A stretch of DNA of 48,029 bases from an archaeon (GCA_023245385.1 JAHFKM010000001.1:1-48029), one strand, 5' to 3'. Shown: positions 8,347 to 17,154, counted from the first letter of the stretch. The notes: generated from the letters alone by a model not told the origin. Numbers and translations are program-made.

Positions 8347-8432
8347 TACTTAAAAGTCGATGCGCCTTCTCGTCGGACAAAATCCGGCACAACTTTAAAA
8401 GAAAGGTAACCTTAACAAAGGAGAGACTACTA

Positions 8433-9080
8433 ATGGCAGAAAACGACATCTACAACAGTCAAAAAAAGTATGAAGATTTCAAGAAGAATCTTGACAATTT
8501 TGCTTTTCCCCCTCAAAGTAAAAAAGCTAAATATTATTGCAAAAACAAACATAACCTAAACTATTTTAGACAACTCTTTCCAAATTTCGAAGCTAAAGAT
8601 AATAGCTACTCCCGAAGAATCAGATTACTTAACTCCCTCAAACTTATCAGTTATATAACTAATAAAGATCTCAAAAACTGTGAACGAGAAGACATCAACC
8701 AAATCGTAGCTTACATGCATAGTGTCTCCCCAAGCCCAAAAACCAAACAAGACTTTATCCGAGACATCAAATACCTCTGGAAAACCCTCTTCCCAGAACA
8801 AGATGAAAGAGGAAGACTCGACGAAACACTCATCCCTTACCCCGTACGACACCTCAGTGCAAAAATTGACAAAAGTAAAGAAAAACTCAGAAACGACAGA
8901 TTCACATGGGAAGAATTCGAACAACTCCTCCAATACTTCGCCCAAGACCCAAGAATGCAAGCCTACCTCTTCCTCGCCCTCGAAAGTTTAGGAAGACCTC
9001 AAGAACTCCTCTACATCAAGAAAAAACACAAAAGCCACCCTTATCCTGACGTTGAGAAAGTTTATGAGTTAGCTAAGTAA
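8433..9080 (+). CDS. Truncated tyrosine recombinase/integrase
   Basis: The first 200 residues match an archaeal tyrosine recombinase. An N-terminal SAM-like core-binding domain has repeated short helices and the region SPSPKTKQDFIRDIKYLWK. The catalytic domain starts at FTWEEFEQLL and includes the box I arginine in LESLGRPQELLYIK. After this the expected catalytic domain, with Lys, HxxR and the Tyr nucleophile, is absent: the protein stops at 215 residues after a short unrelated tail. It should still bind DNA but cannot catalyse recombination. A GGAG sequence precedes the ATG. Its position just after tRNA-Leu marks the edge of a probable integrated element. It could be a decayed gene or a retained regulator. 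Confidence 0.75.
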   Translation: MAENDIYNSQKKYEDFKKNLDNFAFPPQSKKAKYYCKNKHNLNYFRQLFPNFEAKDNSYSRRIRLLNSLKLISYITNKDLKNCEREDINQIVAYMHSVSPSPKTKQDFIRDIKYLWKTLFPEQDERGRLDETLIPYPVRHLSAKIDKSKEKLRNDRFTWEEFEQLLQYFAQDPRMQAYLFLALESLGRPQELLYIKKKHKSHPYPDVEKVYELAK

Positions 9081-9744
9081 GTGGTTTAACCTTAGAGAAA
9101 AATCCTTTAGGTATAACTCTGGAGACTGGGAAATCTGATGGCTTTCTAAGGAAGAGGTTTGTAATTTCTAGGTCTACTTGTCTTGCTCCACCTGAATTTT
9201 TGATATAATCTCTTAAAAGAGCGTATGCTTTTTTTGCATCTCCAAACCATGCTGTTTGATATGTGAAGATTCTTTCATCTTCATGTTCTCCTCTCCAGTG
9301 AACTTCGTAGAAGTTATGCGCTAACAAAAGGTCATCGAGTTCGTCTCTTGGTAAGTCTAAATCTCGTTCAATGTGGATGTCTGAAGCTTTATGTAGTCCG
9401 GCTTGTAGAAGTAATGGTGTTTCACATTTTGGGAAAGGAAAATTTACTATCGGTGTGAAAGGTTTTTCTTGAAAGGTCAAGCGATATTTATCTGGAACTG
9501 TTTCTGCTTCAATATATCCTTCAAAACAATCATCATTTTGAATGGCCTCTAATGTTTTATTCCAGACTTCGTTTAATCGTGCTCTCGATTCATAGGTTCT
9601 GTACGTATAATGATGTAGGGGTGCGTGTGTAGTGATCTTAGTTCTGTCAAAATTATCCGGATAAAATCCGAAAGAAAGGACTGCCCTCTCTAAACAATCA
9701 CCTAGTTTGTACCCATTGATATGGATTTCATATTTGGTTTTCAT
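9073..9744 (-). CDS. Hypothetical protein (223 aa), downstream partner of methyltransferase
   Basis: I do not recognise this family. It is a soluble, acidic protein with many histidines and aromatic residues (for example APLHHYTYRTYESR and HNFYEVHWRGEHEDER), without cysteine clusters or membrane segments. Its start overlaps the 3' end of the methyltransferase gene by 17 bases in the same direction, so the two are translated from one message. It overlaps the recombinase gene by 8 bases, tail to tail. The region lies within the probable tRNA-Leu island. Confidence 0.6.
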   Translation of the reverse strand: MKTKYEIHINGYKLGDCLERAVLSFGFYPDNFDRTKITTHAPLHHYTYRTYESRARLNEVWNKTLEAIQNDDCFEGYIEAETVPDKYRLTFQEKPFTPIVNFPFPKCETPLLLQAGLHKASDIHIERDLDLPRDELDDLLLAHNFYEVHWRGEHEDERIFTYQTAWFGDAKKAYALLRDYIKNSGGARQVDLEITNLFLRKPSDFPVSRVIPKGFFSKVKPLT

Positions 9745-10738
9745 TTTTCCTCTTATAGGCTAGAAATGTTTCTCTTGAGATTTCTCTCCTACCCTCAATA
9801 GTCTCTTTCACATATTTTCCTTCAGAATCAACGAAGAGGCTAGTTCGAGCAAAATCATTTAACCTAAAGCTTACGTCTTTACGACGCTCTTCATATCTTC
9901 GAGAAACTTGAGCAAGCTCTCTCGTTCTGTCTTCAAGCTCTTTCGTTCTTGCTGTAAATAGGATTAGCCCAGTAATTACACTTGGAATTAGCATAACATT
10001 TGCCCCTTTCCTTACATAGTCTAACGCTCTTGCTGCTTGTCCTTTCTTTTGAGCATAATATACTCCTTCCATATGATACCGAAAATACAAATTAAAATGG
10101 GTAAATCCCAGCTTTTTAAGAAGCTTAATTTCGTGTTCTAAAGATCGTGAAATTCTAGAATCCTTTTGATAATGAATTATCCATTCTTGAGCTAATTCTT
10201 CAAGCCCCTCTCTTTCTCTTACAGTTCTGAAAAAGTCAATTTCTTGCTGAAGCACATGTTCATCTATCCTTTTTTGTCCGTAATCAAACTTATCAGCAAA
10301 AATCACCCAACCTTGTGGTTTAATCACTCTGGCTACTTCCGAAAGAATCTTTGTCCTTTTTTTTTCAGGGATATTATGGACTGTGAATGCTGAAATAACG
10401 ACATCATATCTATCGCTTGATTGTCTTTGCAAAAAATTATACGCATCAGCTTCCACATAAGAGAGATTTTCTCTTTCACCAATCTGATGTCGGGCTTGAT
10501 CAAGCATCGTTTTACTAATATCCACTGCTGTGACTTTACTTTCAGGTTTAGCTGCAATAATTTCTGTGAGCGTTCTTCCTGTTCCCGTGCCTATCTCTAA
10601 GATACTTGGATCTGTAGCTTCAATGATTCGTGGTAGAATTTCTCTCACAGTATACTGTAAAAAGGGCTCATGAGGGCATAATATGCTAAAATCCTTATAT
10701 CTTGCTCCGAGAGTACTATCAAATTCCAGTCTTTCCAC
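9728..10738 (-). CDS. SAM-dependent methyltransferase with hydrophobic/coiled-coil C-terminus
   Basis: This 336-residue protein has a class I Rossmann methyltransferase domain in the first 180 residues. Motif I is LEIGTGTGRT, motif II ends TAVDIS, and ARVIKPQGWVIFADK is the motif VI strand. The last 160 residues are not part of the core. They hold a possible membrane segment (VMLIPSVITGLILF) followed by a charged helical stretch that may be a coiled coil. The substrate is unknown. The start is GTG at 10738, with a TATA-like TTATAG about 24 bases upstream, so it is probably leaderless. It is cotranscribed with the 9073-9744 gene and faces a TrmB-like regulator across a 95-base divergent region. 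Confidence 0.78.
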   Translation of the reverse strand: MERLEFDSTLGARYKDFSILCPHEPFLQYTVREILPRIIEATDPSILEIGTGTGRTLTEIIAAKPESKVTAVDISKTMLDQARHQIGERENLSYVEADAYNFLQRQSSDRYDVVISAFTVHNIPEKKRTKILSEVARVIKPQGWVIFADKFDYGQKRIDEHVLQQEIDFFRTVREREGLEELAQEWIIHYQKDSRISRSLEHEIKLLKKLGFTHFNLYFRYHMEGVYYAQKKGQAARALDYVRKGANVMLIPSVITGLILFTARTKELEDRTRELAQVSRRYEERRKDVSFRLNDFARTSLFVDSEGKYVKETIEGRREISRETFLAYKRKNENQI

Positions 10739-10833
10739 ACATAATGTTAGCTTTTGTACTATAAAATTATTGAGTTCCCCTTAGTGGGACACAAAAACGA
10801 ATTATTTAAATAGAACTAAAGCTCTTACTTTTT

Positions 10834-11655
10834 ATGGATATTAAAATATTAGAACAAATAGGACTTACCCAAGGAGAAATAAAAACCTATCTTGCACTTC
10901 TCAAACTCGGATTTAGCTCTACCGGAGCAATAGCAAAGGAATCCCAAGTTTCCAGATCAAAATTGTACCTCATTCTTGATAAATTAGAGAAAAAAGGATT
11001 AGCCAGTCACGTCGAACAGCAAGGTATTATTCACTTTCAAGCTGCCGAACCCTCTAAAGTAAAAGACTATATCCTCCAAAAAGAAGAAGAACTAAAACAA
11101 GTCGAAAAAAGTTTTGAACAATTCCTTCCAGAACTAGAAAGTTTCTCTAAAGAATCAAAAAAAGTTCAAAACGTAGCAGTTTATCAAGGACTCAAAGGAC
11201 TGGCCACAGCTCATGAACATACCTACCTTAAACTCAAAAAAGGAGAAGAATACTATTATCTTGGCATTCCAAAAGACCAACCCGCACACCATCACCTCTA
11301 CTGGCAAAGGGATCATGAAAAAAGAATCCAAACCGGCATAAAATGTAAACTCCTTTTTAATCAAGATACTCCACAAGAAATTTTACAGAATCGAAATTCT
11401 TACAAAGACTGTGACGCACGCTACATGCCCACAAATATTAAGACTCCTTCTTACTTTTTAATCTACAAAGATATCGTTATGATTGCGATACCTTATGAAA
11501 AACCTATTGCCATAGAAATCATCAGCGAAGAAATAGCAGAGTCCTTCAAAGCCTACTTCAACGAATTCTGGAAACTCACAAAACCTTTAAAAAAAAATAC
11601 TCTCACCACTAACTCAAAAAAAGTCCTTCTTCGTCACAATACTATCACCAATTAA
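10834..11655 (+). CDS. TrmB-like transcriptional regulator
   Basis: The 273-residue protein begins with a winged helix-turn-helix typical of TrmB (LGLTQGEIKTYLALL-like start, here GLTQGEIKTYLALLKLG, then SRSKLYLILDKLEKKGLA). A short coiled coil (about 90-115) and a C-terminal effector-type domain follow. TrmB proteins are archaeal regulators, often of sugar uptake. The ligand here cannot be told. A TATA-like TATTTAAATA at about 10803-10812 sits 26 bases before the ATG. The gene is divergent from the methyltransferase operon, which is the natural candidate target. Confidence 0.82.
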   Translation: MDIKILEQIGLTQGEIKTYLALLKLGFSSTGAIAKESQVSRSKLYLILDKLEKKGLASHVEQQGIIHFQAAEPSKVKDYILQKEEELKQVEKSFEQFLPELESFSKESKKVQNVAVYQGLKGLATAHEHTYLKLKKGEEYYYLGIPKDQPAHHHLYWQRDHEKRIQTGIKCKLLFNQDTPQEILQNRNSYKDCDARYMPTNIKTPSYFLIYKDIVMIAIPYEKPIAIEIISEEIAESFKAYFNEFWKLTKPLKKNTLTTNSKKVLLRHNTITN

Positions 11656-11814
11656 GATTCAAGCGGTAAAGTCACACACGAGTCGTCCTAAAAAAAATAA
11701 AACTGTTGGACTAGGAAAAAATATACTTCACAGACTTCTTCTGTAGCAATTTTATCGAAAACATCAACCATCAAACCAGATAAAATTCATCCTTAACTTT
11801 TTCAATTATTGCTT

Positions 11815-12249
11815 TTATCTAAACCTCGCTTTAATGATGCTTAGGATCTCTCCTGAACATTTATTCCAAAAATCCGTAATCTCTTTCGCTTGTTCCACGC
11901 TTACCTTAAACCCTCGATAATTTGCATCATTACGAATCCTCTTAAATCTCGGGAGATAATTTAACATCACCTTTTCTTTGATATCTGCTTCCTGCAAAAT
12001 ATCCATGCTCACTTCGTGAGTTCTGGGTTCATACCCTAAAAGGCCCCATTTTGCATCACCCAACTGACGAATGGATTCATACAGCTCTCTAAAAATAACT
12101 GTAGCACTTTCTCTATCTAAAGCTAACTTCTTTACAACCTTAGCGTTTATCTCAGCAGATTCAACTATGGATTTTACTTTTTCAAGATCTACCTCTCTCA
12201 TCCTCAAATCTCCCTGCTTTATCAATAACTCAACCCGTTCTTCCTTCAT
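11815..12249 (-). CDS. HEPN-domain protein (probable toxin of HEPN/MNT pair)
   Basis: A 144-residue all-helical protein. The region RIRNDANYRGFKVSVEQAKEI matches the C-terminal helix of HEPN proteins, which carries the R-x4-6-H ribonuclease motif in active toxins. Here the histidine position appears to be Asn (RNDANY), so nuclease activity is doubtful. Its ATG overlaps the stop of the upstream nucleotidyltransferase gene by four bases, the usual HEPN/MNT operon arrangement. In characterised pairs the MNT partner silences HEPN, for instance by adenylylation. The family assignment rests mainly on the partner and the operon layout. Confidence 0.7.
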   Translation of the reverse strand: MKEERVELLIKQGDLRMREVDLEKVKSIVESAEINAKVVKKLALDRESATVIFRELYESIRQLGDAKWGLLGYEPRTHEVSMDILQEADIKEKVMLNYLPRFKRIRNDANYRGFKVSVEQAKEITDFWNKCSGEILSIIKARFR

Positions 12250-12878
12250 AATTTAACCTCCAAAAATCCTCCAAGCACAATACCATTAGCAATATTATTA
12301 AAAACATGCAAGTCTACATTTTCTCTTGATTTTTTATTAAAAACAAGTACCTGAATATTCCTGCTTAAATATTCTTCAATTTCAACAACCAAATCGTGAT
12401 TTTTCTTATTGTCTGCTACTAATTGCCTTAACAATACAACCCGAGCCTCGTCTTTTACTTCTTGATCTATTTCAATAGCAATATCAATATCTGAACTAGA
12501 AATATCTGCACCCCATCTAAAACTTCCAAATAAAATCATTGCTCTTGGATTTTGATAGAAGTCATTAAGAAACTCTACTAAACCACTTTGGTATACTGCA
12601 TTCAAATTAAAAACAATTTTACTTTTTCTAAAAAACCAATTTTGCTGGTTCGCTTTAACCCTCCAAATCTTACTTAGCGGAGTCAATAAAATCAACTCAT
12701 CTTTATGAAACTCCCTTAAAATATCCCCTAAATTTCCCTTCGAAACACTAATCTCCTTCGCAAGATCAGAAAGACTAAACTCTAGATCGGGATACCTAAA
12801 TAAATACTCTAACACCTTTTGTCGCGTAGTCTCATAAAAGAACTTACGGTACTTATCCTGAACATTCGTTCTTTTCAT
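12246..12878 (-). CDS. Winged-helix plus minimal nucleotidyltransferase (MNT) protein, probable antitoxin
   Basis: This 210-residue two-domain protein has a winged helix at the N-terminus (LSDLAKEISVSKGNLGDILREF, about 36-57). A minimal nucleotidyltransferase domain follows, with FGSFRWGADISSSDIDIAIE: the GS motif and the D-x-D metal site are both present. A possible third acidic residue lies in HDLVVEIEEYL. It is the first gene of an operon with the HEPN gene. A TATA-like TTTATATA on the minus strand lies 25-30 bases before the ATG. The winged helix could let the antitoxin control its own promoter, which is inference. Confidence 0.82.
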   Translation of the reverse strand: MKRTNVQDKYRKFFYETTRQKVLEYLFRYPDLEFSLSDLAKEISVSKGNLGDILREFHKDELILLTPLSKIWRVKANQQNWFFRKSKIVFNLNAVYQSGLVEFLNDFYQNPRAMILFGSFRWGADISSSDIDIAIEIDQEVKDEARVVLLRQLVADNKKNHDLVVEIEEYLSRNIQVLVFNKKSRENVDLHVFNNIANGIVLGGFLEVKL

Positions 12879-13236
12879 AGAACATACGTACTAATAGAAA
12901 TATATAAACCTTTTTATTACACTCAACCATCTCCTTTCCGCAGCAACATTGACCTTAAATAACACATAGACTTAGTATACAAGAATAACACAAAGAAGAT
13001 ACACTATCACTACACCATGCGCGCATGTCCCCACGCTTATACTTCACTGTATCCGCGTCTCCTTTTGTTCGACAAAAATTTAAAAACAAATTCTTCAAAG
13101 TTCCCTATAGAAAATCACTCAACAAAGGAAGTTCCCTCTGAAAGATCAAGTGTTAATTCACGATTAGGAAATAATAGATAACTGGATTTTATTAGAATGT
13201 CTTCACTCGATTGTTAAATTTTCTTTTTGTAAAAAT
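12879..13236 (-). other. 358-base intergenic region
   Basis: No convincing gene is seen. The left end holds the TATA box of the nucleotidyltransferase gene (about 12898-12906). A perfect 12-base palindrome CATGCGCGCATG is at 13016-13027. AAGTTCCCT occurs twice within about 35 bases (near 13098 and 13129). The right end is AT-rich and should contain the terminator of the surface-protein gene. No tRNA fold or C/D-box pair was found by eye. Confidence 0.5.
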
Positions 13237-15993
13237 TTATTCTCCTGGTCCCGGTGGTCTTCCTGGTGGTGGAAGAGTGAGTTGTTCTTCTGTGAGGCAG
13301 GTGCAGATACCATTATTATTCGTGTAGGCTCCGCTTGGGCAGGAGGGAATACCATTGGTACATCCTTGTTGAAGTGCTGAGCTCACTTCGTTACTTGTTT
13401 TTCCACAGCATCCAGTTGCACTTGCTGCGTTGGTGCACATGACGAGCGCGCATGATCCTGCGGTGAAGCTTCCTGAGGGTGCTGTGCTTCCTGTTGGAAG
13501 ACAATCTCCTGGTGTTGGAGTCGTTGTTTGTTTGACGTCTATGAGGTAAGCTCGGTCTATTGGTGGTCGTGTTCCTGGTTGGACTTGTTTTCGTGGCGTT
13601 CCTAAGGCTAAGAGTCCTGCTTGAATTAAATTTTCAGAACATTTTTCGACTTTTGCTATTTCTTGACCGAGAGCTGAGCATGAGCTTATGCAAGAGTTCC
13701 AATCTGGACAGTTTTCTGGTGCTGGCTGTTCTACAATCCCTTTATCTTCTGAACCTCCAAAACCGCCTTCTTCGGGGCTTGAACCTTCTTCACCCGCTCG
13801 TTCTTTTGCATTTTCTTCATCTGTTTTTTTTCTTTCTTCATCTGTTTTTTTAGAAATCTGATCGACTGCGTTAAAGTGAAGATCACCTTCCTGCTCTGAA
13901 GTAATTTTTCCATCCCTTTTAAGACTCTCGATCTCGGAGTCTACAAAAAAAAGCAAAGCACCACCGCTATCCATATGAATAGTCCTTCCACTTATCCTTG
14001 TGTAGCTCAGTGGTTCTAGATAACCCCCTGGAGGATCCTTCCACTGAATAGAATTTCCGTCAGGAGAAAGCCGTATTTGTAAATCTTTAACAAAATCAAC
14101 AGCGAATCTAAACAAGTGAGGATCCCAGTCTGCAGTAGCAGGATCAGAGCTAGGATCATAGTAAGAGCCCTCGCCTGTGCTCGTTGATCCGCTCCCCCCT
14201 CCTCCGTAGATTTGTCTGCAGTCTACTTGTCCGATACATCCGTAGGTTCTTCCATCGTCGCTTACGGTCATGATTGATGTTCTTCCTGCTGCGTCTTGGA
14301 GTGTATACATAACGTTGTTTCCTCTGCGTTCAGAGCCAGTCATGTGTATACCCACATTTTCTCTTGTTGAGGAGCCTTCGGCAGTTGATTCTCCTTTGAG
14401 TTGACATTTTTTTCCGAGTGGAACGCCGTTGAGTTGTTCTCCTAAAGGTTGTGTACCAAGTGTTCCTGGAAGTCCAATGGCTTTAGTTATACATTGGAGG
14501 TATTGGTCTTGTGGTGTTGTTTGTGCGAAGAGTTGGTTGCAGTTTCCGGTGGTAGGATATCCGAGTGGGCTGGTGAGTGTATCTTGGCAGAGTTTTTTCA
14601 TATCTTGAAGGTCTTGGTCTGTTGTGCTTGGCCATCTGTTGCGGATTTGATCTTGGAATGTTTGGAATGATCCTGAAGATCTGCTTGATCTAGTAGAGGG
14701 GATTGTGCTGAGAGAGGAGGGAGGTGTAGGGGATTGTGCTTCTTGTTTGCAGGGATCTGATGGGCAGAGGTAGCGTTGTGTGCGTGATGAAGAAGTTGTG
14801 GATGAGGAAGGAGTTTGTCCGCTTGTTATTTCTGGAAGGTTAAAATCTTTTGGTCCTGCAATGAGCATGTCTACGATGCTGCATTGTCCGAGTTGAAGTG
14901 CGCGTGGGTCTCTGAAACTGTTGATCATGGTAATAGGATCGAAGCAGGCTGAAGGTGAAGGAGTAGTGCAGGATGGAATAGTGACGAGTGCTCCACTTCT
15001 TCTGTCAATAAGGTAAGTGGATTGTGTTGGCCATGTTGAGCTTTGGAGTGATTGAATGATTTCTTTGTAATTTGTCTCAAGTGTGTCTGAGACGTAGCAG
15101 AAGATGCCTTTGCTTTTGCAAACGTCATAGAAGGGAAGTAGCGGGTTGAGCTGAAGGCGGAGGAATTGTCCTTTAGTCTGCGCGTATCCGTGTGTTTCGA
15201 GTTGGTGAAGAACGACGTTGGTGCTTTGCCAGAGTGCTTGGTCTAAGAGGAAAATGTCGCGTGGTGCTGCGCAGTGGCTGAATGTTGCTATTTGTTTTAT
15301 TGGAGTTTTGAGTCTTGCTTGGTCTGGTGCAATAGAAATTTCTTCTTGAAGTGCGCGGTAGAAAGATTGATCGCTGATAAGGTGATTGCTTTTACAGATT
15401 TGTGGTGCTGCGAGAAGTGTTGTTCTGAAATTCGGTTCGAGTCTGTTTTGGAGTTCTTTTTGGAGTGTAAGAGATGCGAGTTGTAATACTGGTTGTGTTA
15501 AGGTAATTCCAAACGTGGAGGGCGGTGCGAGTTGTTGCCATGCTTGATCAATAAGAGTGTCACATGCTTGTTTTGCAGTAATATAATCTTTGAGTTTTTG
15601 GCGGAGGATGGGATCGTCTGTGAAGGTGATCATTGCTTTTTTGACGTCTTGAGTTTTTCCGTTTTTCTGAAGATTCGCAACAGTAATGCCGAGTTGGCTG
15701 ATCTTTGATTCAAAATCAGAACTATACTTTTGTGCGTTGACTTGAACAAGGTTCATGCATGTTTGAAGGGAAACAAGATCCAAGTTTAGATGAGTAATTG
15801 GCAAAGCTGTTGTAGTTCCAGTACTCGTTTTTAATGCTGATGTGGTGCTTGGTACGATTTTTTTGAGCGTGCTTGTAATACTTTGTCCGGTAATTGTTCC
15901 AGCAAAAGAACTTACAAAAACAACAAGTCCGATGAGAATAATAAGAACGCCTGCGGTGATTTCTAGTTCAAGAGAAAAATTCTTTTTTTTCAT
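13237..15993 (-). CDS. Large cysteine-containing surface protein with N-terminal membrane anchor
   Basis: The 918-residue protein starts MKKKNFSLELEITAGVLIILIGLVV, a short basic end followed by one membrane helix, then a GTITGQS sequence and a long extracellular part. That part is rich in Ser, Thr, Gln and Pro, with low-complexity stretches near 410-470. A charged KKTDEERKKTDEE segment occurs near 740-755, and there are many cysteines in the last 150 residues. The family is not recognised. The frame is open 23 codons further upstream, but the ATG at 15993 is preferred: a run of TA repeats at 16023-16037 provides a TATA box about 30 bases upstream, and the extension would spoil the signal anchor. 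It probably stays attached to the cell envelope. Confidence 0.7.
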   Translation of the reverse strand: MKKKNFSLELEITAGVLIILIGLVVFVSSFAGTITGQSITSTLKKIVPSTTSALKTSTGTTTALPITHLNLDLVSLQTCMNLVQVNAQKYSSDFESKISQLGITVANLQKNGKTQDVKKAMITFTDDPILRQKLKDYITAKQACDTLIDQAWQQLAPPSTFGITLTQPVLQLASLTLQKELQNRLEPNFRTTLLAAPQICKSNHLISDQSFYRALQEEISIAPDQARLKTPIKQIATFSHCAAPRDIFLLDQALWQSTNVVLHQLETHGYAQTKGQFLRLQLNPLLPFYDVCKSKGIFCYVSDTLETNYKEIIQSLQSSTWPTQSTYLIDRRSGALVTIPSCTTPSPSACFDPITMINSFRDPRALQLGQCSIVDMLIAGPKDFNLPEITSGQTPSSSTTSSSRTQRYLCPSDPCKQEAQSPTPPSSLSTIPSTRSSRSSGSFQTFQDQIRNRWPSTTDQDLQDMKKLCQDTLTSPLGYPTTGNCNQLFAQTTPQDQYLQCITKAIGLPGTLGTQPLGEQLNGVPLGKKCQLKGESTAEGSSTRENVGIHMTGSERRGNNVMYTLQDAAGRTSIMTVSDDGRTYGCIGQVDCRQIYGGGGSGSTSTGEGSYYDPSSDPATADWDPHLFRFAVDFVKDLQIRLSPDGNSIQWKDPPGGYLEPLSYTRISGRTIHMDSGGALLFFVDSEIESLKRDGKITSEQEGDLHFNAVDQISKKTDEERKKTDEENAKERAGEEGSSPEEGGFGGSEDKGIVEQPAPENCPDWNSCISSCSALGQEIAKVEKCSENLIQAGLLALGTPRKQVQPGTRPPIDRAYLIDVKQTTTPTPGDCLPTGSTAPSGSFTAGSCALVMCTNAASATGCCGKTSNEVSSALQQGCTNGIPSCPSGAYTNNNGICTCLTEEQLTLPPPGRPPGPGE

Positions 15994-16022
15994 ATCTGTC
16001 CTTACAAAGAGAATACTTAAGG

Positions 16023-16037
16023 ATATATATATATATA
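16023..16037 (-). promoter_or_regulatory. TATA box of the surface-protein gene
   Basis: An alternating TA run of 15 bases ends about 30 bases before the preferred start at 15993. It fixes that start over the longer frame, whose ATG would lie upstream of the box. Confidence 0.6.
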
Positions 16038-16062
16038 TACCGCTACAACTCACGAGAAGCAA

Positions 16063-17154
16063 TTAACCCATATGCTCAATAGAATAACGCAAAAATGCAG
16101 CAACAGCACCAAGATCTCTTAGTTGTGCTCCTTCTTCTGTTTCAGTTGAAACAAAAATGACAGTGGATCCAGAAGCGTTCGCCTGTTCTTCGAAAGCATC
16201 TGCTTCTAAAAATTCTTCAGAAATAAGAATCTTATCCACAGCTCCGAAGTCTAAAGCTTTTTTAACATCAGCCTTTCCATAAACCACTTTGTCAGAATTA
16301 GTAGAAAGTAATTTAAAAAATTCTTGCATGATCTTTTTTTCTTTAATAATTTCTTCCTGCGCTAAAGCATCTTGGCTTTTTTCTACAAGTTCTTTTAAAC
16401 CGAATTCTCCAGTATAACTCAAGTCACGAACAGCAACAATTTTTTTCTTAAGTTCATTATTCAAATAAGCGCCGTTTAGAAAAGTTTCCTTAGTCATCCC
16501 AGGGCCACCGAGTAAAATACCTTTCAAGTTTTTTCCCATAGCAAGAAATTCCTGATTAGCAATCTCAGCGATTCGATCATAGAACTCTCCAGCCGCGATT
16601 TCTCTGAGTCTGCTGAAACGAACCGAACTCTGTCCTCCCGCCCTTGTTTTTCCAGGAACTGCAGAAGTCATATCTTTAATAATAGATATAGACTTTCCTT
16701 TCAACAATCCAACTGTTCCTTCTCTATTATCCATCGCAATTAAACCATAAATCTCTTTAATCTGCAACATATCCTCAAGTGGTTCTGTAATAAAAGTTTG
16801 ATCACAGCGGTACATACGAATGTTTAATGGAACTGGTGTTTCTAAGCTCCAGACTTTAATATCTTGCTTTCCTTCTTGACCTGCGGTATTCCCAGAAAAG
16901 ATTGCAAGACCATTTACAGGAGTTTGCTTAAACAATCTTAAATGACGAATCATTCTTTCAAGAGAATCAATAACATTTGTGCGAGTAGTTTTGTCTTTAA
17001 TATTTGAAGCAGTTCCCTGTTCCTGAGAGAGATGCCCTATTATCTTGTTAATATCATAGCCAGCAGGAATATAAACTGTAACTAATTCTGTATGTCTTCC
17101 TCGGATAGATTTAAGTTCGTTAATAAACTTTTTTAACTTAAACTTCTCAATCAT
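16063..17154 (-). CDS. prf1: Peptide chain release factor aRF1
   Basis: aRF1 recognises all three stop codons and triggers peptide release. The 363-residue protein carries GGQ at 173-175 (within PGKTRAGGQSS) and the stop-codon-reading YRCDQTF at 115-121, matching the YxCxxxF motif. The NIKS loop is altered to NIKD (51-54, TASNIKDK). The three-domain layout and length are normal. The ATG overlaps the ValRS stop by four bases (ATGA), so the two are one operon. ABCE1, the recycling partner, is at 1-1052. Confidence 0.96.
   Translation of the reverse strand: MIEKFKLKKFINELKSIRGRHTELVTVYIPAGYDINKIIGHLSQEQGTASNIKDKTTRTNVIDSLERMIRHLRLFKQTPVNGLAIFSGNTAGQEGKQDIKVWSLETPVPLNIRMYRCDQTFITEPLEDMLQIKEIYGLIAMDNREGTVGLLKGKSISIIKDMTSAVPGKTRAGGQSSVRFSRLREIAAGEFYDRIAEIANQEFLAMGKNLKGILLGGPGMTKETFLNGAYLNNELKKKIVAVRDLSYTGEFGLKELVEKSQDALAQEEIIKEKKIMQEFFKLLSTNSDKVVYGKADVKKALDFGAVDKILISEEFLEADAFEEQANASGSTVIFVSTETEEGAQLRDLGAVAAFLRYSIEHMG

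Noticed and set aside
8343..8432. Second attachment site repeat of the tRNA-Leu 3' end
   Set aside because: No second copy of the tRNA-Leu 3' segment was seen anywhere in the window, so no attR is claimed.
13016..13027. CATGCGCGCATG palindrome as a replication origin or operator
   Set aside because: A single 12-base palindrome with no repeats around it and no adjacent promoter; there is no evidence of function.
13550..15500. Long plus-strand reading frames opposite the large surface-protein gene
   Set aside because: They lack start signals, have unnatural composition and are explained as the reverse side of a real coding region.
16063..17154. Stop codon reassignment suggested by the NIKD loop
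   Set aside because: TAA, TAG and TGA all end clear genes in the window, so no reassignment is supported.
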